Shown: one piece after another, positions 43,050 to 51,891 of the stretch
Position numbering within the stretch: position 1 is the first letter of the stretch
How the letters are laid out: each line of letters opens with the position of its first letter
NCBI RefSeq assembly: GCF_015523185.1
Contig: NZ_WAKV01000078.1
Span: 1-53,686 of the forward strand
Length of the DNA stretch: 53,686 bases
Direction: 5' to 3'
Source of the DNA: Thermococcus sp.
GTDB lineage: Archaea; Methanobacteriota_B; Thermococci; Thermococcales; Thermococcaceae
Notes under the pieces: model-generated
What the model saw: only the letters and a program-made list of their open reading frames with translations
The model's database searches: none
Told to the model about the DNA's origin: nothing
Position numbers and translations under genes: made by a program

Positions 43050-44375
43050 TTAGCTAAGCATGCCCTCAAGCTTTTCAACGAACTCGATGCTCCTCTTGAG
43101 GTCAGCGAAGTATTCCTTGGCCCTCTCAACGTGCTCCTTCTCGACTCTGCCTCCCTTCGCCAGCACGCTTGCCGGGGCTAGAAGCTGAACGGCGTAGCGC
43201 AGGCTCGTCTTCTCACCGAGTTCGGCCAGATACTCTATTGCCTCCTCGCTGACGTCTATTTTCTCCTCCTTGGCGCGAATCTTGATGATTTCCCTGATTT
43301 CCTCCTTCTTGTAGGGTTCCGTGTTTATTATGAGCAACCTGTCGAGCATGTCAATCGGTATGCCGTGGGGTGCCTCTATGTCGGTGCCCCTAATCTTCGT
43401 CCTTCCGCGGTTGGTTGCTAGGATAAGAATCGGCGCAAGCTCGCTCTCCATAGCCCTCGCAAGGAACGAGAAGGCCTCTATGTCAAGCATGTGAACCTCG
43501 TCAATGAAGAGCACTCCGGGGACGAGCGTGGCCCTGCCCTCCTCAATCCAGCTTTTGACGGTCTCATCCACGCGCCTCCTTACCTCATCGCTTATCTCCG
43601 CGCCGGTGCTGAAGAGCAGGCCGAAGATGTTTCCACGGGCGTTGGCGACATCCAAATCGTGGAGTGTAACCGTGTAGGTGAACTCCTTTATCTTGAGCAC
43701 AGGACCGCTCGGGAGGCTGACCTTCCTCTTGAAGAAGAGACCCTCTTCTTCCTTCGTCGTTCCGACCTTCGAGACTTTGCCGGTTTCCGCGTCAATCTGT
43801 ATGACGTCGCCCTCCTCAACGCCGAGTTCCATGAGCTGGTAGGCTATCTCCCTGCCGGCCCTTATCGTTTTCTCATCGTCCTTGGTGCGGAGTGTTATTA
43901 TCACGCTCTCGGGGATTTCGACGTAAGGATTGAAGGGATGCCTTGTCCTCTTGATTTCGATTTTCTTGACCTCGCCCTCGTAGACCTTTCTCTCTTCGCT
44001 TATTCTAACGCCTATGGCCCTTCTCATCGCCTGTTTCAGGAACTCGGTCTTGTTGACTTCAGCTGAATAAATCTCGCTTCCAGCTATTTGAACGAATGGA
44101 ACGTCCTCGCCGAGTTCCCTCGCTATGCCCATCGCTATCGCGGTCTTTCCGCTACCCGTGGGTCCAACGAGGAGAATTCCCTTGCCCGCAAGCTTCCCAC
44201 GCTTTATGAGCTCGACCGCTATGCCAGCTGCCTCCCTGGCCTTTATCTGTCCCACCATTCCGTCTGCCTTAAACTTGGCCTTTCCGTTTTCATCGAGTCC
44301 GAGTCCCTTTATGTGGGAGTGCATTCCAACCCTCTCAAAGGAAACCTTGGCAACCTCCTCTATTACAGCGGGCAA
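43050..44375 (-). CDS. TIP49 / RuvB-like (RuvBL) AAA+ ATPase
   Basis: A 441-residue TIP49 family ATPase. Walker A is GPTGSGKT (71-78) and Walker B is LFIDEVH (289-295). Between them lies the ~170-residue OB-fold insertion typical of TIP49 (EGEVKKIEIKRTRHPFNP...). Eukaryotic homologues are RuvBL1 and RuvBL2; archaeal members interact with TATA-binding protein. It starts at TTG 44375 with GGGGGTGGGACC directly upstream. It is likely a hexameric remodelling ATPase. Confidence 0.93.
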   Translation of the reverse strand: MPAVIEEVAKVSFERVGMHSHIKGLGLDENGKAKFKADGMVGQIKAREAAGIAVELIKRGKLAGKGILLVGPTGSGKTAIAMGIARELGEDVPFVQIAGSEIYSAEVNKTEFLKQAMRRAIGVRISEERKVYEGEVKKIEIKRTRHPFNPYVEIPESVIITLRTKDDEKTIRAGREIAYQLMELGVEEGDVIQIDAETGKVSKVGTTKEEEGLFFKRKVSLPSGPVLKIKEFTYTVTLHDLDVANARGNIFGLLFSTGAEISDEVRRRVDETVKSWIEEGRATLVPGVLFIDEVHMLDIEAFSFLARAMESELAPILILATNRGRTKIRGTDIEAPHGIPIDMLDRLLIINTEPYKKEEIREIIKIRAKEEKIDVSEEAIEYLAELGEKTSLRYAVQLLAPASVLAKGGRVEKEHVERAKEYFADLKRSIEFVEKLEGMLS

Positions 44376-44439
44376 GGTCCCACCCCCTTTAATTTTCCCG
44401 AAGGTAACTAAAAGGGGGGGTTTAAAAATTTGACGGAGG

Positions 44440-45381
44440 TCATCTGAAAATTCGCCTTATGTGTTTGAATGCCTCCTCTTCAGGCGCGTGCTCCTCTTTG
44501 ACCTTGGAGAGGAACCTGTGTTCGCTGGCCCTTCCCCTGATTGCAAAAGCCCTCTTTAATGAGGGATAGGATGCCACAATAGATGCGGGAATTGAGCCCA
44601 AGGGCGCTATTGCGCTTTTAAATGGAAGGTTCTTTGCGACCCAGACCCCGGATGCGAGGAGGAGAAGACCGAGGGTTAAGTTTACGACCCTTTTGAAAAC
44701 CGATATTGGGAACTCGGCGTAGGGAATCCTTCCGTCGGTTCCATCAACGTAGGCGCGGTATCTGAATGGGCCGTATTTGTACTCGATGTGCCAGATGGGG
44801 TAGTAGACTAGGCCGTCCAGTTCGGGCTCAAAACCAGGCATCCCGACCTCAACGTTCTTCCAGTGAAAGTACCGCTCGGCCTCGTGTTTCAGAAGCTCCC
44901 TAATGCTGTTTTTGAGGAGTTTTCTGGCATCTTCTTCGCTCAGGTCACCTTTCAAAAGCCTGCCCTTCACGTGGCCGTCGAAATACCTCCTGCCTCTGAC
45001 GGGCAGGGGATAGCCAACGAGCTCTTCAAACCCCTTGACAGCCGGAACCGTCATGTAGTTAAAGAACTCAACGTAGCCGGCCCCGTCCTTCGAGATTAAT
45101 CCTCTTCTTGCAACCCCCCGGGCCCTCACAAAGAAGAGGTAAAATGGAACGTAGAGAAGCTCCCTTTTGACTATGCGAGCCTTCCATTCAACGTCGTTGG
45201 GGGATAGGCGCTGTATCCTTATGAACGCCATCAGAGCTTTCCAGGGGTTCTCAACGCGCAGTGGATATGTAAACGTTCTGGCCTCGCCGAGCTTTATCTG
45301 AAAACCACAGTAGGGACAGGTAACCACACCGGTTTCTTCAGTCTCAAACTCGGCGCCGCAGTGAGGGCATCTCACTTTCAT
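44440..45381 (-). CDS. zinc-ribbon membrane protein
   Basis: A 313-residue protein. An N-terminal zinc ribbon (C5, C8, C22, C25 in CPHCG...CPYCG) is followed by a soluble domain rich in aromatic residues, then two membrane helices around 235-275. It resembles the product of the gene just upstream in ribbon, domain order and the FYLFFVRARG/YPIWHIEYKYG-type stretches, so the two are probably paralogues acting together. ATG 45381 overlaps the upstream stop. Function unknown. Confidence 0.65.
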   Translation of the reverse strand: MKVRCPHCGAEFETEETGVVTCPYCGFQIKLGEARTFTYPLRVENPWKALMAFIRIQRLSPNDVEWKARIVKRELLYVPFYLFFVRARGVARRGLISKDGAGYVEFFNYMTVPAVKGFEELVGYPLPVRGRRYFDGHVKGRLLKGDLSEEDARKLLKNSIRELLKHEAERYFHWKNVEVGMPGFEPELDGLVYYPIWHIEYKYGPFRYRAYVDGTDGRIPYAEFPISVFKRVVNLTLGLLLLASGVWVAKNLPFKSAIAPLGSIPASIVASYPSLKRAFAIRGRASEHRFLSKVKEEHAPEEEAFKHIRRIFR

Positions 45382-46408
45382 CTCTCCACCCTCACATCCC
45401 TTGCAACTTTCTTTCCGTAGCCCCTGGCCAGCTCAAAGCCGAAGTAAGTCCCGATAGCCGGCAGGATGAACAAGACACTTCCACCCTTTCCGGCGTGAAC
45501 CAAAGCTTCCCAGTAGGTAAAGTTCCCGTAAATGGCTAGAGAGAAGCCGGCAATTGCTATCCCAATTAATGAGACAAGGGCGTAGTGGATTTTCCTCCAC
45601 AGCCTAACGGGTTCAACCGCCAGAACTTCTTTACCATAGTGACCATCGTAGGCGACGAAGTACGTCCCGCCTTCAACGTCGTAGTAGACCTTCCAGAGGG
45701 GGTAGAAAACGAGGGCAATCTCTTTTACATCCCCCTCAAATTTAAAAAACTTCAGCTCAACATCTTCAGGGACGCGCCGTTCTTTTGCTACGTCGGAGGC
45801 CCTGTCGGAAAGTGCCATCTTCGCGTATTGCTTTCCAAAGTCAGCGTTTAAGAACGCTAGCTCAAGGCTCTCCCACTTCTCCGGCGTCAGCGAGCCAATC
45901 GGCCTGACGTCCATCATATATTTTAGCGTGTCCTCTATCCTCTTGAAGGAGAGGTAACCATAGCGCTCGAACTTAAGGGCCAGCTCTTCAACGGCCGGGT
46001 CATAAACGTTTCTTCTGGCAGGGACGCATACGAGGGACTCCATCTCAAACTTTTTGAACTTCACAACAGCTTTGGTACTGTTCCCCTTCTTTTCGTAGAT
46101 GATATATCGCATGTTTCCCCCACCCTCGACAATCCCCAGCCACAGCGGGACGTAATAGCCCTCAACCTTGACAACTTTTATCTTGCCCCTTATCCCTCTG
46201 TAGTCCGGGTCTTTTCGGACCCTCTCCTGAAAACGGCGTAGGATTTCCTTTTTGGGCAGGCTCTCCACAAAGAAGACGTTTTTCTCCGTGAAAACCCTGT
46301 CATATGCATTCGGGTAACCGCAGTAGGGGCAGACGATGATTATATCCTCCGGAGTTACGTCGAGGGTGCCCCGCAGTGCTCGCACTTGAAAACTTCGATG
46401 ATTACCAC
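45378..46408 (-). pseudogene. zinc-ribbon membrane protein, frameshifted in the first zinc knuckle
   Basis: The long frame covers most of the protein: second zinc knuckle VCPYCGYPNAY, a soluble domain with EGYYVPLWLG and VFYPLWKVYYDVEGG, and two C-terminal membrane helices. Upstream a different frame, opening at GTG 46408, reads IEVFKCEHCGAP and then stops. Together they make a normal ribbon CEHCGAP-LDVTPEDIIIVCPYCG. One C missing from the CCC run at 46364-46366 explains the break. The start codon is uncertain, since GGTGGT at 46404-46409 would fit a start a few bases later. It may be functional if the base is a sequencing error. Confidence 0.6.
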
Positions 46409-46444
46409 CGAAGATTAGGACATAGTTAAGGATTAAAAGTTTTT

Positions 46445-46504
46445 GGCTCAGGCGGGTTTTCCGGGCATCGGTCACCCCAAAGGCCAATGTCATCATCGCC
46501 TGAG
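46445..46504 (-). ncRNA. candidate C/D-box-like small RNA
   Basis: On the minus strand a C box ATGATGA (46496-46490) and a D box CTGA (46451-46448) are 49 bases apart end to end, the usual size of archaeal C/D RNAs. TTTTTAAAA at 46520-46528 is placed as a TATA box. However, I find no clear D'/C' pair, and the D box is part of an 8-base inverted repeat (CTCAGGCG / CGCCTGAG). Confidence 0.2.
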
Positions 46505-46562
46505 GGATTTCTCAAAAGCTTTTTAAAACGTTCTCCTCAGAACAACTATGGTGAGTAACAGG

Positions 46563-48287
46563 ATGAAGATGAGGGGTTTAGTCATTGCCTTTGTCCTCCT
46601 GTTCTCCACGATGTCCTTTTCCTCCTCGGTTTTGGGGAAGACGGCATGTCCCCCTGGAATAGACTACCCGAACCCGGTTCTGTTTGAGGTAACCCCCTAC
46701 TCCTCGGGCGACGGCCTAGTTCTCGGGGTTGATGTTTACTCCTTCTACCAGCCCTACGAGGGGATGTGCCCAATCTCCTCTGTAACGGACGAGCTAGACT
46801 GCCTCAGCGCCGATGCCCTCGATTTCTCAGTCCACTATAACGTGACGGGGAACAACGTCACGGGGGAACTAGGCAGGCCCAGTGGAGTCCAGCTTGAAAC
46901 ATACCTCCTTAACGTGACGAACGACACGGTCGTGATTGACGTCAACGGTTCAAGGATTTCCCTCCCCTTCGGGCTTCTCAGGGAATACCTGTCGTCCCTG
47001 AACATTTCGGGTATGCTGGCCGACCACATCTACTCCGACTCCGACAACTGGTTCTTCATTAAGGACTTCAACTTGACCGGTGTGGTCAGGAGAATGAGAG
47101 CCTTCTCCTATGAAGGCAGGTTGTACCTGTACTTCCCTCAGGTCCAGCTCGTTGACTGCAGGTACTTCATACCCGAGAGGTTCTACAGCGGCGGACGTTA
47201 CGTTTCCCCGATTATACCGATGGAGTTCAACGGTTCCGTCCCAATCATCCCGCCTTTAGTCCTCGAATACTCCAACGGAAGCCTGAGGCCGGTCCTGAGG
47301 GTCGAACCTGTAAAGAAGAAAGGCGAGTGGGGTTACTACTACGAATGCGGACTTCCAAACCTTCGGCTCCCCGGGACGGTGAAACCACCCCTTCAACTTT
47401 GGGATGGCCGGAACTACTCCTACGTGTACATCGCCCCCGAGAAGGTCGAGGTTTCGATTAATGGCTTCACGAACGGGACCTTCGCCCTTCTCCTGATGAA
47501 CCTAACCGTCGAGGGAATTCTAATCCCCGGTGCGCCCCAGGAACACGCCAGCATGAGATACACCCTCCTCTTCGGCTACAACGGGAGACCCTTCCAGATA
47601 GACCTGAAACCGATACTCAAGCAATTCAATCCCCCTGAGGAGGACGAATACGGGAACCCTGCCTTCCACTTCAGTGGGGTTGACGACGGTGTCTTCAGCC
47701 TCGGCGTTGCGTTCATCAACGGGAAACCCTACATTGGGGTCGAGGAAAGGGGTTCCGAGAACGTCACCATGATACGCCTCTACCCTGAAAAGAACGAGTG
47801 GATGGCTAATGGCACGGTATCCCTAAAACGATGGGACGAACTTGTGGCGGGTTCCCCAAGGGGAAAATCCCTGGAAAACGTATCCGCCTATGCGAAATAC
47901 TTTCTATCTGTCCCACGCCTTGATTACGTCCCCGCTAATGGTGGAACCTTCGTTTATCCGGAGAGGTATGCCGTAAGCTCCTCCGGACTTCCCAGCGGAT
48001 ACGCGAGGGTCGGTAACAGGATAATCCCACTCTGCTCCATCTGGCCGGTCTACGCGTTCTCGGCCAACGGCACTGCATACGGCCTCTTTCTAGCCGGCGA
48101 CAACTTCACGATTTACCCACCGCTCGTTGAATACCACAAAGCCCGACCAGAAACCACGCCTAAGCCCGAAACCACTCCAACTTCATCGCCCACTGAACAA
48201 ACAGCCCCGGAAAAAGGGGAGTCAATCTGCGGGCCCGGGATTGTGGCTTTAATGGCCCTCCTGGCCCTTGGGTTCAGAGAACGTTGA
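46563..48287 (+). CDS. CGP-CTERM surface protein
   Basis: A 574-residue exported protein. It has an N-terminal signal peptide (MKMRGLVIAF..., cut near residue 26) and at the C-terminus a Thr/Pro-rich stalk followed by ICGPGIVALMALLALGFRER. This Cys-Gly-Pro, hydrophobic helix and basic tail is the CGP-CTERM sorting signal of Thermococcales, probably processed at the Cys for lipid anchoring. The body is beta-rich with many sequons. ATG 46563 follows GGTGAG; the ATG at 46548 is less likely. The ligand or substrate is unknown. Confidence 0.85.
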   Translation: MKMRGLVIAFVLLFSTMSFSSSVLGKTACPPGIDYPNPVLFEVTPYSSGDGLVLGVDVYSFYQPYEGMCPISSVTDELDCLSADALDFSVHYNVTGNNVTGELGRPSGVQLETYLLNVTNDTVVIDVNGSRISLPFGLLREYLSSLNISGMLADHIYSDSDNWFFIKDFNLTGVVRRMRAFSYEGRLYLYFPQVQLVDCRYFIPERFYSGGRYVSPIIPMEFNGSVPIIPPLVLEYSNGSLRPVLRVEPVKKKGEWGYYYECGLPNLRLPGTVKPPLQLWDGRNYSYVYIAPEKVEVSINGFTNGTFALLLMNLTVEGILIPGAPQEHASMRYTLLFGYNGRPFQIDLKPILKQFNPPEEDEYGNPAFHFSGVDDGVFSLGVAFINGKPYIGVEERGSENVTMIRLYPEKNEWMANGTVSLKRWDELVAGSPRGKSLENVSAYAKYFLSVPRLDYVPANGGTFVYPERYAVSSSGLPSGYARVGNRIIPLCSIWPVYAFSANGTAYGLFLAGDNFTIYPPLVEYHKARPETTPKPETTPTSSPTEQTAPEKGESICGPGIVALMALLALGFRER

Positions 48288-49035
48288 GGTACTTATGCAC
48301 CTGGAAGCTTAGCCCGACGTTCTTTTTTCCCATTGTCAGCGCGGCCTCGCGGTAGAACTCCATGAGCCTCTCCTGTGAGATGTCAATCGGTTCCTTGGGC
48401 TGTATCACGAGGGGAGCTAAGTTTTTCAAAAGCCCCGCGTACCAGCGGACGTTTTCGAGCTTGGTCTCCCTCGTGACGACGAGCTTAGCGTAGACCTTTG
48501 CACCCGCATTCCTTAGGATTTTGATGCTTTCCACTTCCCTGAGAACGAGACCTTTCCAGTCTTCCGTGGCCTTGGCCGTCTCGTCCTTTATGTCCACGCT
48601 CGCGTAGTCCACCAGGGGAGCTACCTCCCTGATAAGCTCCGGAAGGCCGCCGTGGGTCTCAAGGAAGTTGTCAAAGCCAAGACTTTTCATGCGCTCCATA
48701 AGGGCCTTCAGCGGCTTCACCTGGAGAGTCGGTTCGCCACCGGTGTAGCTTATCGAGTGAATATCACCGGTATCGAGCCGCAGAACGGCGTTAACGACTT
48801 CATCAACGCTCGCTGGATTTGGCCGGTACTCGAACTTCCCGGTGAAGGGCTCGACCTCGTAGCGCCAGCGGGAAACTCGGGAGGCGTTGATGTACTGCTT
48901 TGAGTCACACCATCGGCAATAGAGGTTACAGCCCGCGAAGCGGACGAAAACCTGCCTCCTCCCGAAGGCGCTCCCGGGGACGCTTCCCCCTTCGCCCTGC
49001 CAGCTGTTGAAGACCTCGGCCATTATGAGTCTCAT
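48274..49035 (-). CDS. queE: 7-carboxy-7-deazaguanine synthase
   Basis: A 253-residue radical SAM enzyme. It has C36-x3-C40-x2-C43 (GCNLYCRWC), the N-terminal MAEVFNSWQGEGGSV stretch that defines QueE, and YTGGEPTLQ. It converts 6-carboxytetrahydropterin to 7-carboxy-7-deazaguanine on the way to archaeosine in tRNA. Its start overlaps the stop of a small upstream gene. Its end overlaps the convergent CGP-CTERM gene by 14 bases. Confidence 0.93.
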   Translation of the reverse strand: MRLIMAEVFNSWQGEGGSVPGSAFGRRQVFVRFAGCNLYCRWCDSKQYINASRVSRWRYEVEPFTGKFEYRPNPASVDEVVNAVLRLDTGDIHSISYTGGEPTLQVKPLKALMERMKSLGFDNFLETHGGLPELIREVAPLVDYASVDIKDETAKATEDWKGLVLREVESIKILRNAGAKVYAKLVVTRETKLENVRWYAGLLKNLAPLVIQPKEPIDISQERLMEFYREAALTMGKKNVGLSFQVHKYLNVL

Positions 49036-49298
49036 GTTCTCAGCTCCTCCACGTTCAACCCCTTCACCTTTTCGCTCACGAAACTCTCGAGTATCTCGAC
49101 TTTAACTCTTCTCTCCTCCCCGGTCATATCCGCCATGAGCTGAACGGCCCTCGCGTAGTCCCAGAGCCGTCTCTTTGCCTCGGGGGTAACGCTCTCGGCC
49201 ATAACTATTAGCTCCCGCTCCTCAGGATGGGCACTCATCCATTCCGCAACCTTCCTCGCATCTCCCTCATCGAATACGCCTCTCTTTTTGAAGAGCAC
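49032..49298 (-). CDS. small protein upstream of queE, unknown
   Basis: An 88-residue, mostly helical, charged protein (EGDARKVAEWMSAHPEERELIVMAES...). I recognise no family. GTG 49298 is chosen because GGGAGGTG lies just upstream; a GTG at 49307 would sit inside that site. It overlaps the queE start by four bases and so is probably cotranscribed with it. A role in the same pathway is only inferred. Confidence 0.55.
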   Translation of the reverse strand: MLFKKRGVFDEGDARKVAEWMSAHPEERELIVMAESVTPEAKRRLWDYARAVQLMADMTGEERRVKVEILESFVSEKVKGLNVEELRT

Positions 49299-49319
49299 AC
49301 AAGTCACCTCCCATTATTG

Positions 49320-49366
49320 TTCAATTCTGCAATTATGTAATTATGCAATTTGGCAATTCGGGAATG
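49320..49366. repeat. degenerate 8-base tandem repeat
   Basis: Five to six units of period eight: TTCAATTC, TGCAATTA, TGTAATTA, TGCAATTT, GGCAATTC, then GGGAATG. It fills the spacer between two leftward genes, upstream of the small gene before queE. Confidence 0.55.
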
Positions 49367-49368
49367 TT

Positions 49369-49869
49369 TTAGAGGTATTTCAGCAGGACCTCAACGGCCT
49401 CCTCGAAGATTTCCCGGTCTTTGCCGTCCAGAACCCCCTCAAGGTAGTTCAGCGCAACGAGGTTGATTATGATGTAGGCAGTGTTTCTGTCGAGGCCGAG
49501 GGAATAGGCATCGTAGTAAACCCTCTCTTCGCCTAAGGCCTCGTTGAGCATCTCGACGAAGTAGTTAATCTCCTCAACGCTCAGCTCGTCCCATCTGCTC
49601 TCGAGCTCGTCGAGGTAGCGCTCCATTACCCTGAGCGTTTCGAGGTCGAGTTTCAGCGTTCCCCGAAAGTACGGGAACTCGCCGACGCGGAAGAGCTTTA
49701 TTCCCTCCTCGTCTCTCACCGCTATGCTGTCCCAGAGGACGATGCCCTCAACGGGGTTATGACCGTACTTGCTAGCCAAGTAGGAGAAGCGCTCAAGGGC
49801 AAAGTCTATGTCGTCTATAAACTCCTCCCCATCATGGAAGTGGATTATCTTGCTCACTGTTCCAGCCAT
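49369..49869 (-). CDS. conserved hypothetical protein
   Basis: A 166-residue acidic protein, mostly helical in its second half (LETLRVMERYLDELESRWDELSVEEINYFVEML). The first part has IIHFHDGEEFIDDIDFAL and IVLWDSIAVRDEEGIKLFRVG, a beta-rich segment. It carries no cysteine and no membrane helix. ATG 49869 follows GGTG with a six-base spacing. I recognise no family; it looks like a protein confined to Thermococcales. Confidence 0.55.
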   Translation of the reverse strand: MAGTVSKIIHFHDGEEFIDDIDFALERFSYLASKYGHNPVEGIVLWDSIAVRDEEGIKLFRVGEFPYFRGTLKLDLETLRVMERYLDELESRWDELSVEEINYFVEMLNEALGEERVYYDAYSLGLDRNTAYIIINLVALNYLEGVLDGKDREIFEEAVEVLLKYL

Positions 49870-49919
49870 TTTTTGCACCGGTTCACGGTAGGTGGGGCAG
49901 TATAAAAATGCTTTGAGTG

Positions 49920-50621
49920 TTATTCCTCAGTTCTGTTCCCCCATTTGGAAAGCCACGCAAGGTCGCACCGACGATTTAGCTCAAAGTATTCATCGGAAAC
50001 CTCTCGAAACGAGACGACATTCCAGCCGGAGTCAAAGGTTACCTCATAAAACGTTCCGTTTTCGTTTTCACAGTTATATCCCCTGCAAACAGTGGTGTAG
50101 TTGGCGTGAAAGAGGAAGGTTATGGTCCTGTTCGGCCAGAGGCAGTACGTCAAAACCCGGCACTTATGGGCAAGATTATAACGACAGTAATCCAGGCCCT
50201 TCTTTTCTACCCTGTCCCACACCTCTTCACATCTGTTTGCCAGTTCGTTATAGGTGTTTGAGTGTACTTTTCTGAGCGAAATCAGGCCCAGATTTGTCAG
50301 GTTGATGTTTACCGCGTAAATAGTGCCGTTAATGTTCGAGCAGGTGTATCCTTTGCAATTTATCGTGTAGTTGCTGTAAACTAAAACAGTAGCGGTTTCG
50401 TTTGGCCAGATGCAGAAGGTCGCTACGCTCCACTGCCAGTTGGGATGAAGGCTCTGGGCGTAGTCAAGGGCCTTTGTTGTTATGTTGTCCTGAAACCTGA
50501 GTTCAGAGAGCGTGTAGACATTCCAGTCCTGTTTTTCCCCATCTTTCTCGTTAGCATGAATGAAAATCAGCAAAGACAGAAAGAGTAAAAGGAAGAAGGC
50601 AGATACAGCTTTTCTGTTCAT
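49920..50621 (-). CDS. secreted protein with internal tandem duplication
   Basis: A 233-residue protein with an N-terminal signal peptide or anchor (to about residue 23). The rest is two copies of a ~90-residue module, about 45-135 and 140-223. Both have the pattern C-x-W-P-N, N-Y-T, C-[KR]-G-Y-x-C, N-G-T and a final R-C. The cysteines align as C70/C160, C89/C179, C94/C184 and C131/C219, so each module likely has two disulfides; copy two has an extra pair, C146 and C154. It starts within the stop of the upstream secreted-protein gene. Function unknown. Confidence 0.65.
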   Translation of the reverse strand: MNRKAVSAFFLLLFLSLLIFIHANEKDGEKQDWNVYTLSELRFQDNITTKALDYAQSLHPNWQWSVATFCIWPNETATVLVYSNYTINCKGYTCSNINGTIYAVNINLTNLGLISLRKVHSNTYNELANRCEEVWDRVEKKGLDYCRYNLAHKCRVLTYCLWPNRTITFLFHANYTTVCRGYNCENENGTFYEVTFDSGWNVVSFREVSDEYFELNRRCDLAWLSKWGNRTEE

Positions 50622-51676
50622 CCTTCTACCCTCACATGAACGTTGTCTGGGTTTTTAATTAAGTAAAACGGCCTATTCAGTTTCACAAAGTGGTTTATAA
50701 TATCCTCCGGAATCCCAAGCTCTTTTCCAAATTCTATGAGCCCCTTAGGAAGGATAACATAGTATTCTATAGTTCGTCCTTTATAAGGTATCTTCTCAAT
50801 GATAACGTTGCCCCTGTATTTATAGGGTATTACTATAACCCCATTTTTCAATGTAATGGTTGTATCCTTGATGTATCCGCCTTTGGAGCTCAGGATAACC
50901 TTTGCTGGAGGTATTGATGTTATTGAGATTGGTCTGGGATAATCTGGATAATCCCCCATTATATACCATGTTATCGTGGTGTCGGGATTGTCATCGATTT
51001 TGCTTATAAGTTTTATTTCAAACAGTGGATTGTTCTCGTCAACTTCTACGTTAAACCTGAAGTATGTATGAATTTCAGTAGGATCTGTCCCCTGCCATCC
51101 ACCAAGAAATGAACAAAAGTTCCATTTGACGTCCCAATAGTTCTGTGTATGGCTCTTGGAGCTTATGCCCTCAGCCAAGTCATACATTAACTGCCCGATA
51201 TCTTTTGCGGTTGCAACATAAGAGTTAAGAAGATCTAAAGCAACGCTCATGGAGTCATATGCAACTTTTCTAGCAATATTCTCATCGTGTCTGCCGGACC
51301 AAGGATCTGCCCCAGCATAGGAAAGGCTATTGGGATCTGTGAGAATTGCCATGTATCTACTACCTCCAAGCTTTTGGATGATGTACTCATTCTTACATAT
51401 TGGGAATGGATGTCCATAACTGGCCGTTGACTTTCCAATGGTAGATACAACAAAGATATATGTGGGTCGTATTCCTGGTTGGGGTGGAATATAATACTGA
51501 AGTTCCAAGTCTGCGGAGTTGTAAGTTGTGTATCTAACTGTAGTTTGAGGGTCGACGGTGGTTGCGTATTTTATTTTGGACCAATGATATCCCAAGTACT
51601 CTGCACTTACACTTCCAGTCATTGTTCCAATCATTAGCAGTCCCAAAAAGACTGCGAACAGAGACCTCCACTTCAC
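50618..51676 (-). CDS. large secreted protein of unknown function
   Basis: A 352-residue protein with a signal peptide (VKWRSLFAVFLGLLMIG..., cut near a Val-Ser-Ala at about residue 25). The mature part looks beta-rich, with a cysteine in each of two regions and ASYGHPFPICKNEY, WYIMGDYPDYPRPIS and IPYKYRGNVIIEKIPYKG. No family recognised. GTG 51676 is chosen because GGAGGTGA lies just upstream; a TTG at 51703 is not supported. It overlaps the repeat-containing secreted protein downstream (ATGA), so the two probably work together. Both are more AT-rich than the core genes. Confidence 0.6.
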   Translation of the reverse strand: MKWRSLFAVFLGLLMIGTMTGSVSAEYLGYHWSKIKYATTVDPQTTVRYTTYNSADLELQYYIPPQPGIRPTYIFVVSTIGKSTASYGHPFPICKNEYIIQKLGGSRYMAILTDPNSLSYAGADPWSGRHDENIARKVAYDSMSVALDLLNSYVATAKDIGQLMYDLAEGISSKSHTQNYWDVKWNFCSFLGGWQGTDPTEIHTYFRFNVEVDENNPLFEIKLISKIDDNPDTTITWYIMGDYPDYPRPISITSIPPAKVILSSKGGYIKDTTITLKNGVIVIPYKYRGNVIIEKIPYKGRTIEYYVILPKGLIEFGKELGIPEDIINHFVKLNRPFYLIKNPDNVHVRVEG

Positions 51677-51891
51677 CGAGTTCACCTCCACACTGTTCTG
51701 CAATAGATTATATTACACTAATGCTTATAATGTTTTTCTTTTACTTAGAGTAAAAATTCTTTCTTTTTTTTTTCGAGTATAAATTTATTCTAATGATAAT
51801 TTTTCGATTAGAATTATCAAAAAGAAGCCAGAGTAAAAGACTGCACTCTTCTGCTCAGCAAACCTTTTATCACAGTTACTCAACACTCAAT
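51677..51891. other. AT-rich spacer upstream of the candidate RNA
   Basis: No gene is visible. The left part serves the leftward secreted-protein operon (TATA-like CTTATAATG near 51726). Two interleaved inverted repeats occur: TTCTAAT/ATTAGAA (51788-51794, 51807-51813) and GATAATT/AATTATC (51795-51801, 51812-51818). CCTTTTATCAC near 51864 is a TATA box for the candidate RNA. Confidence 0.4.
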
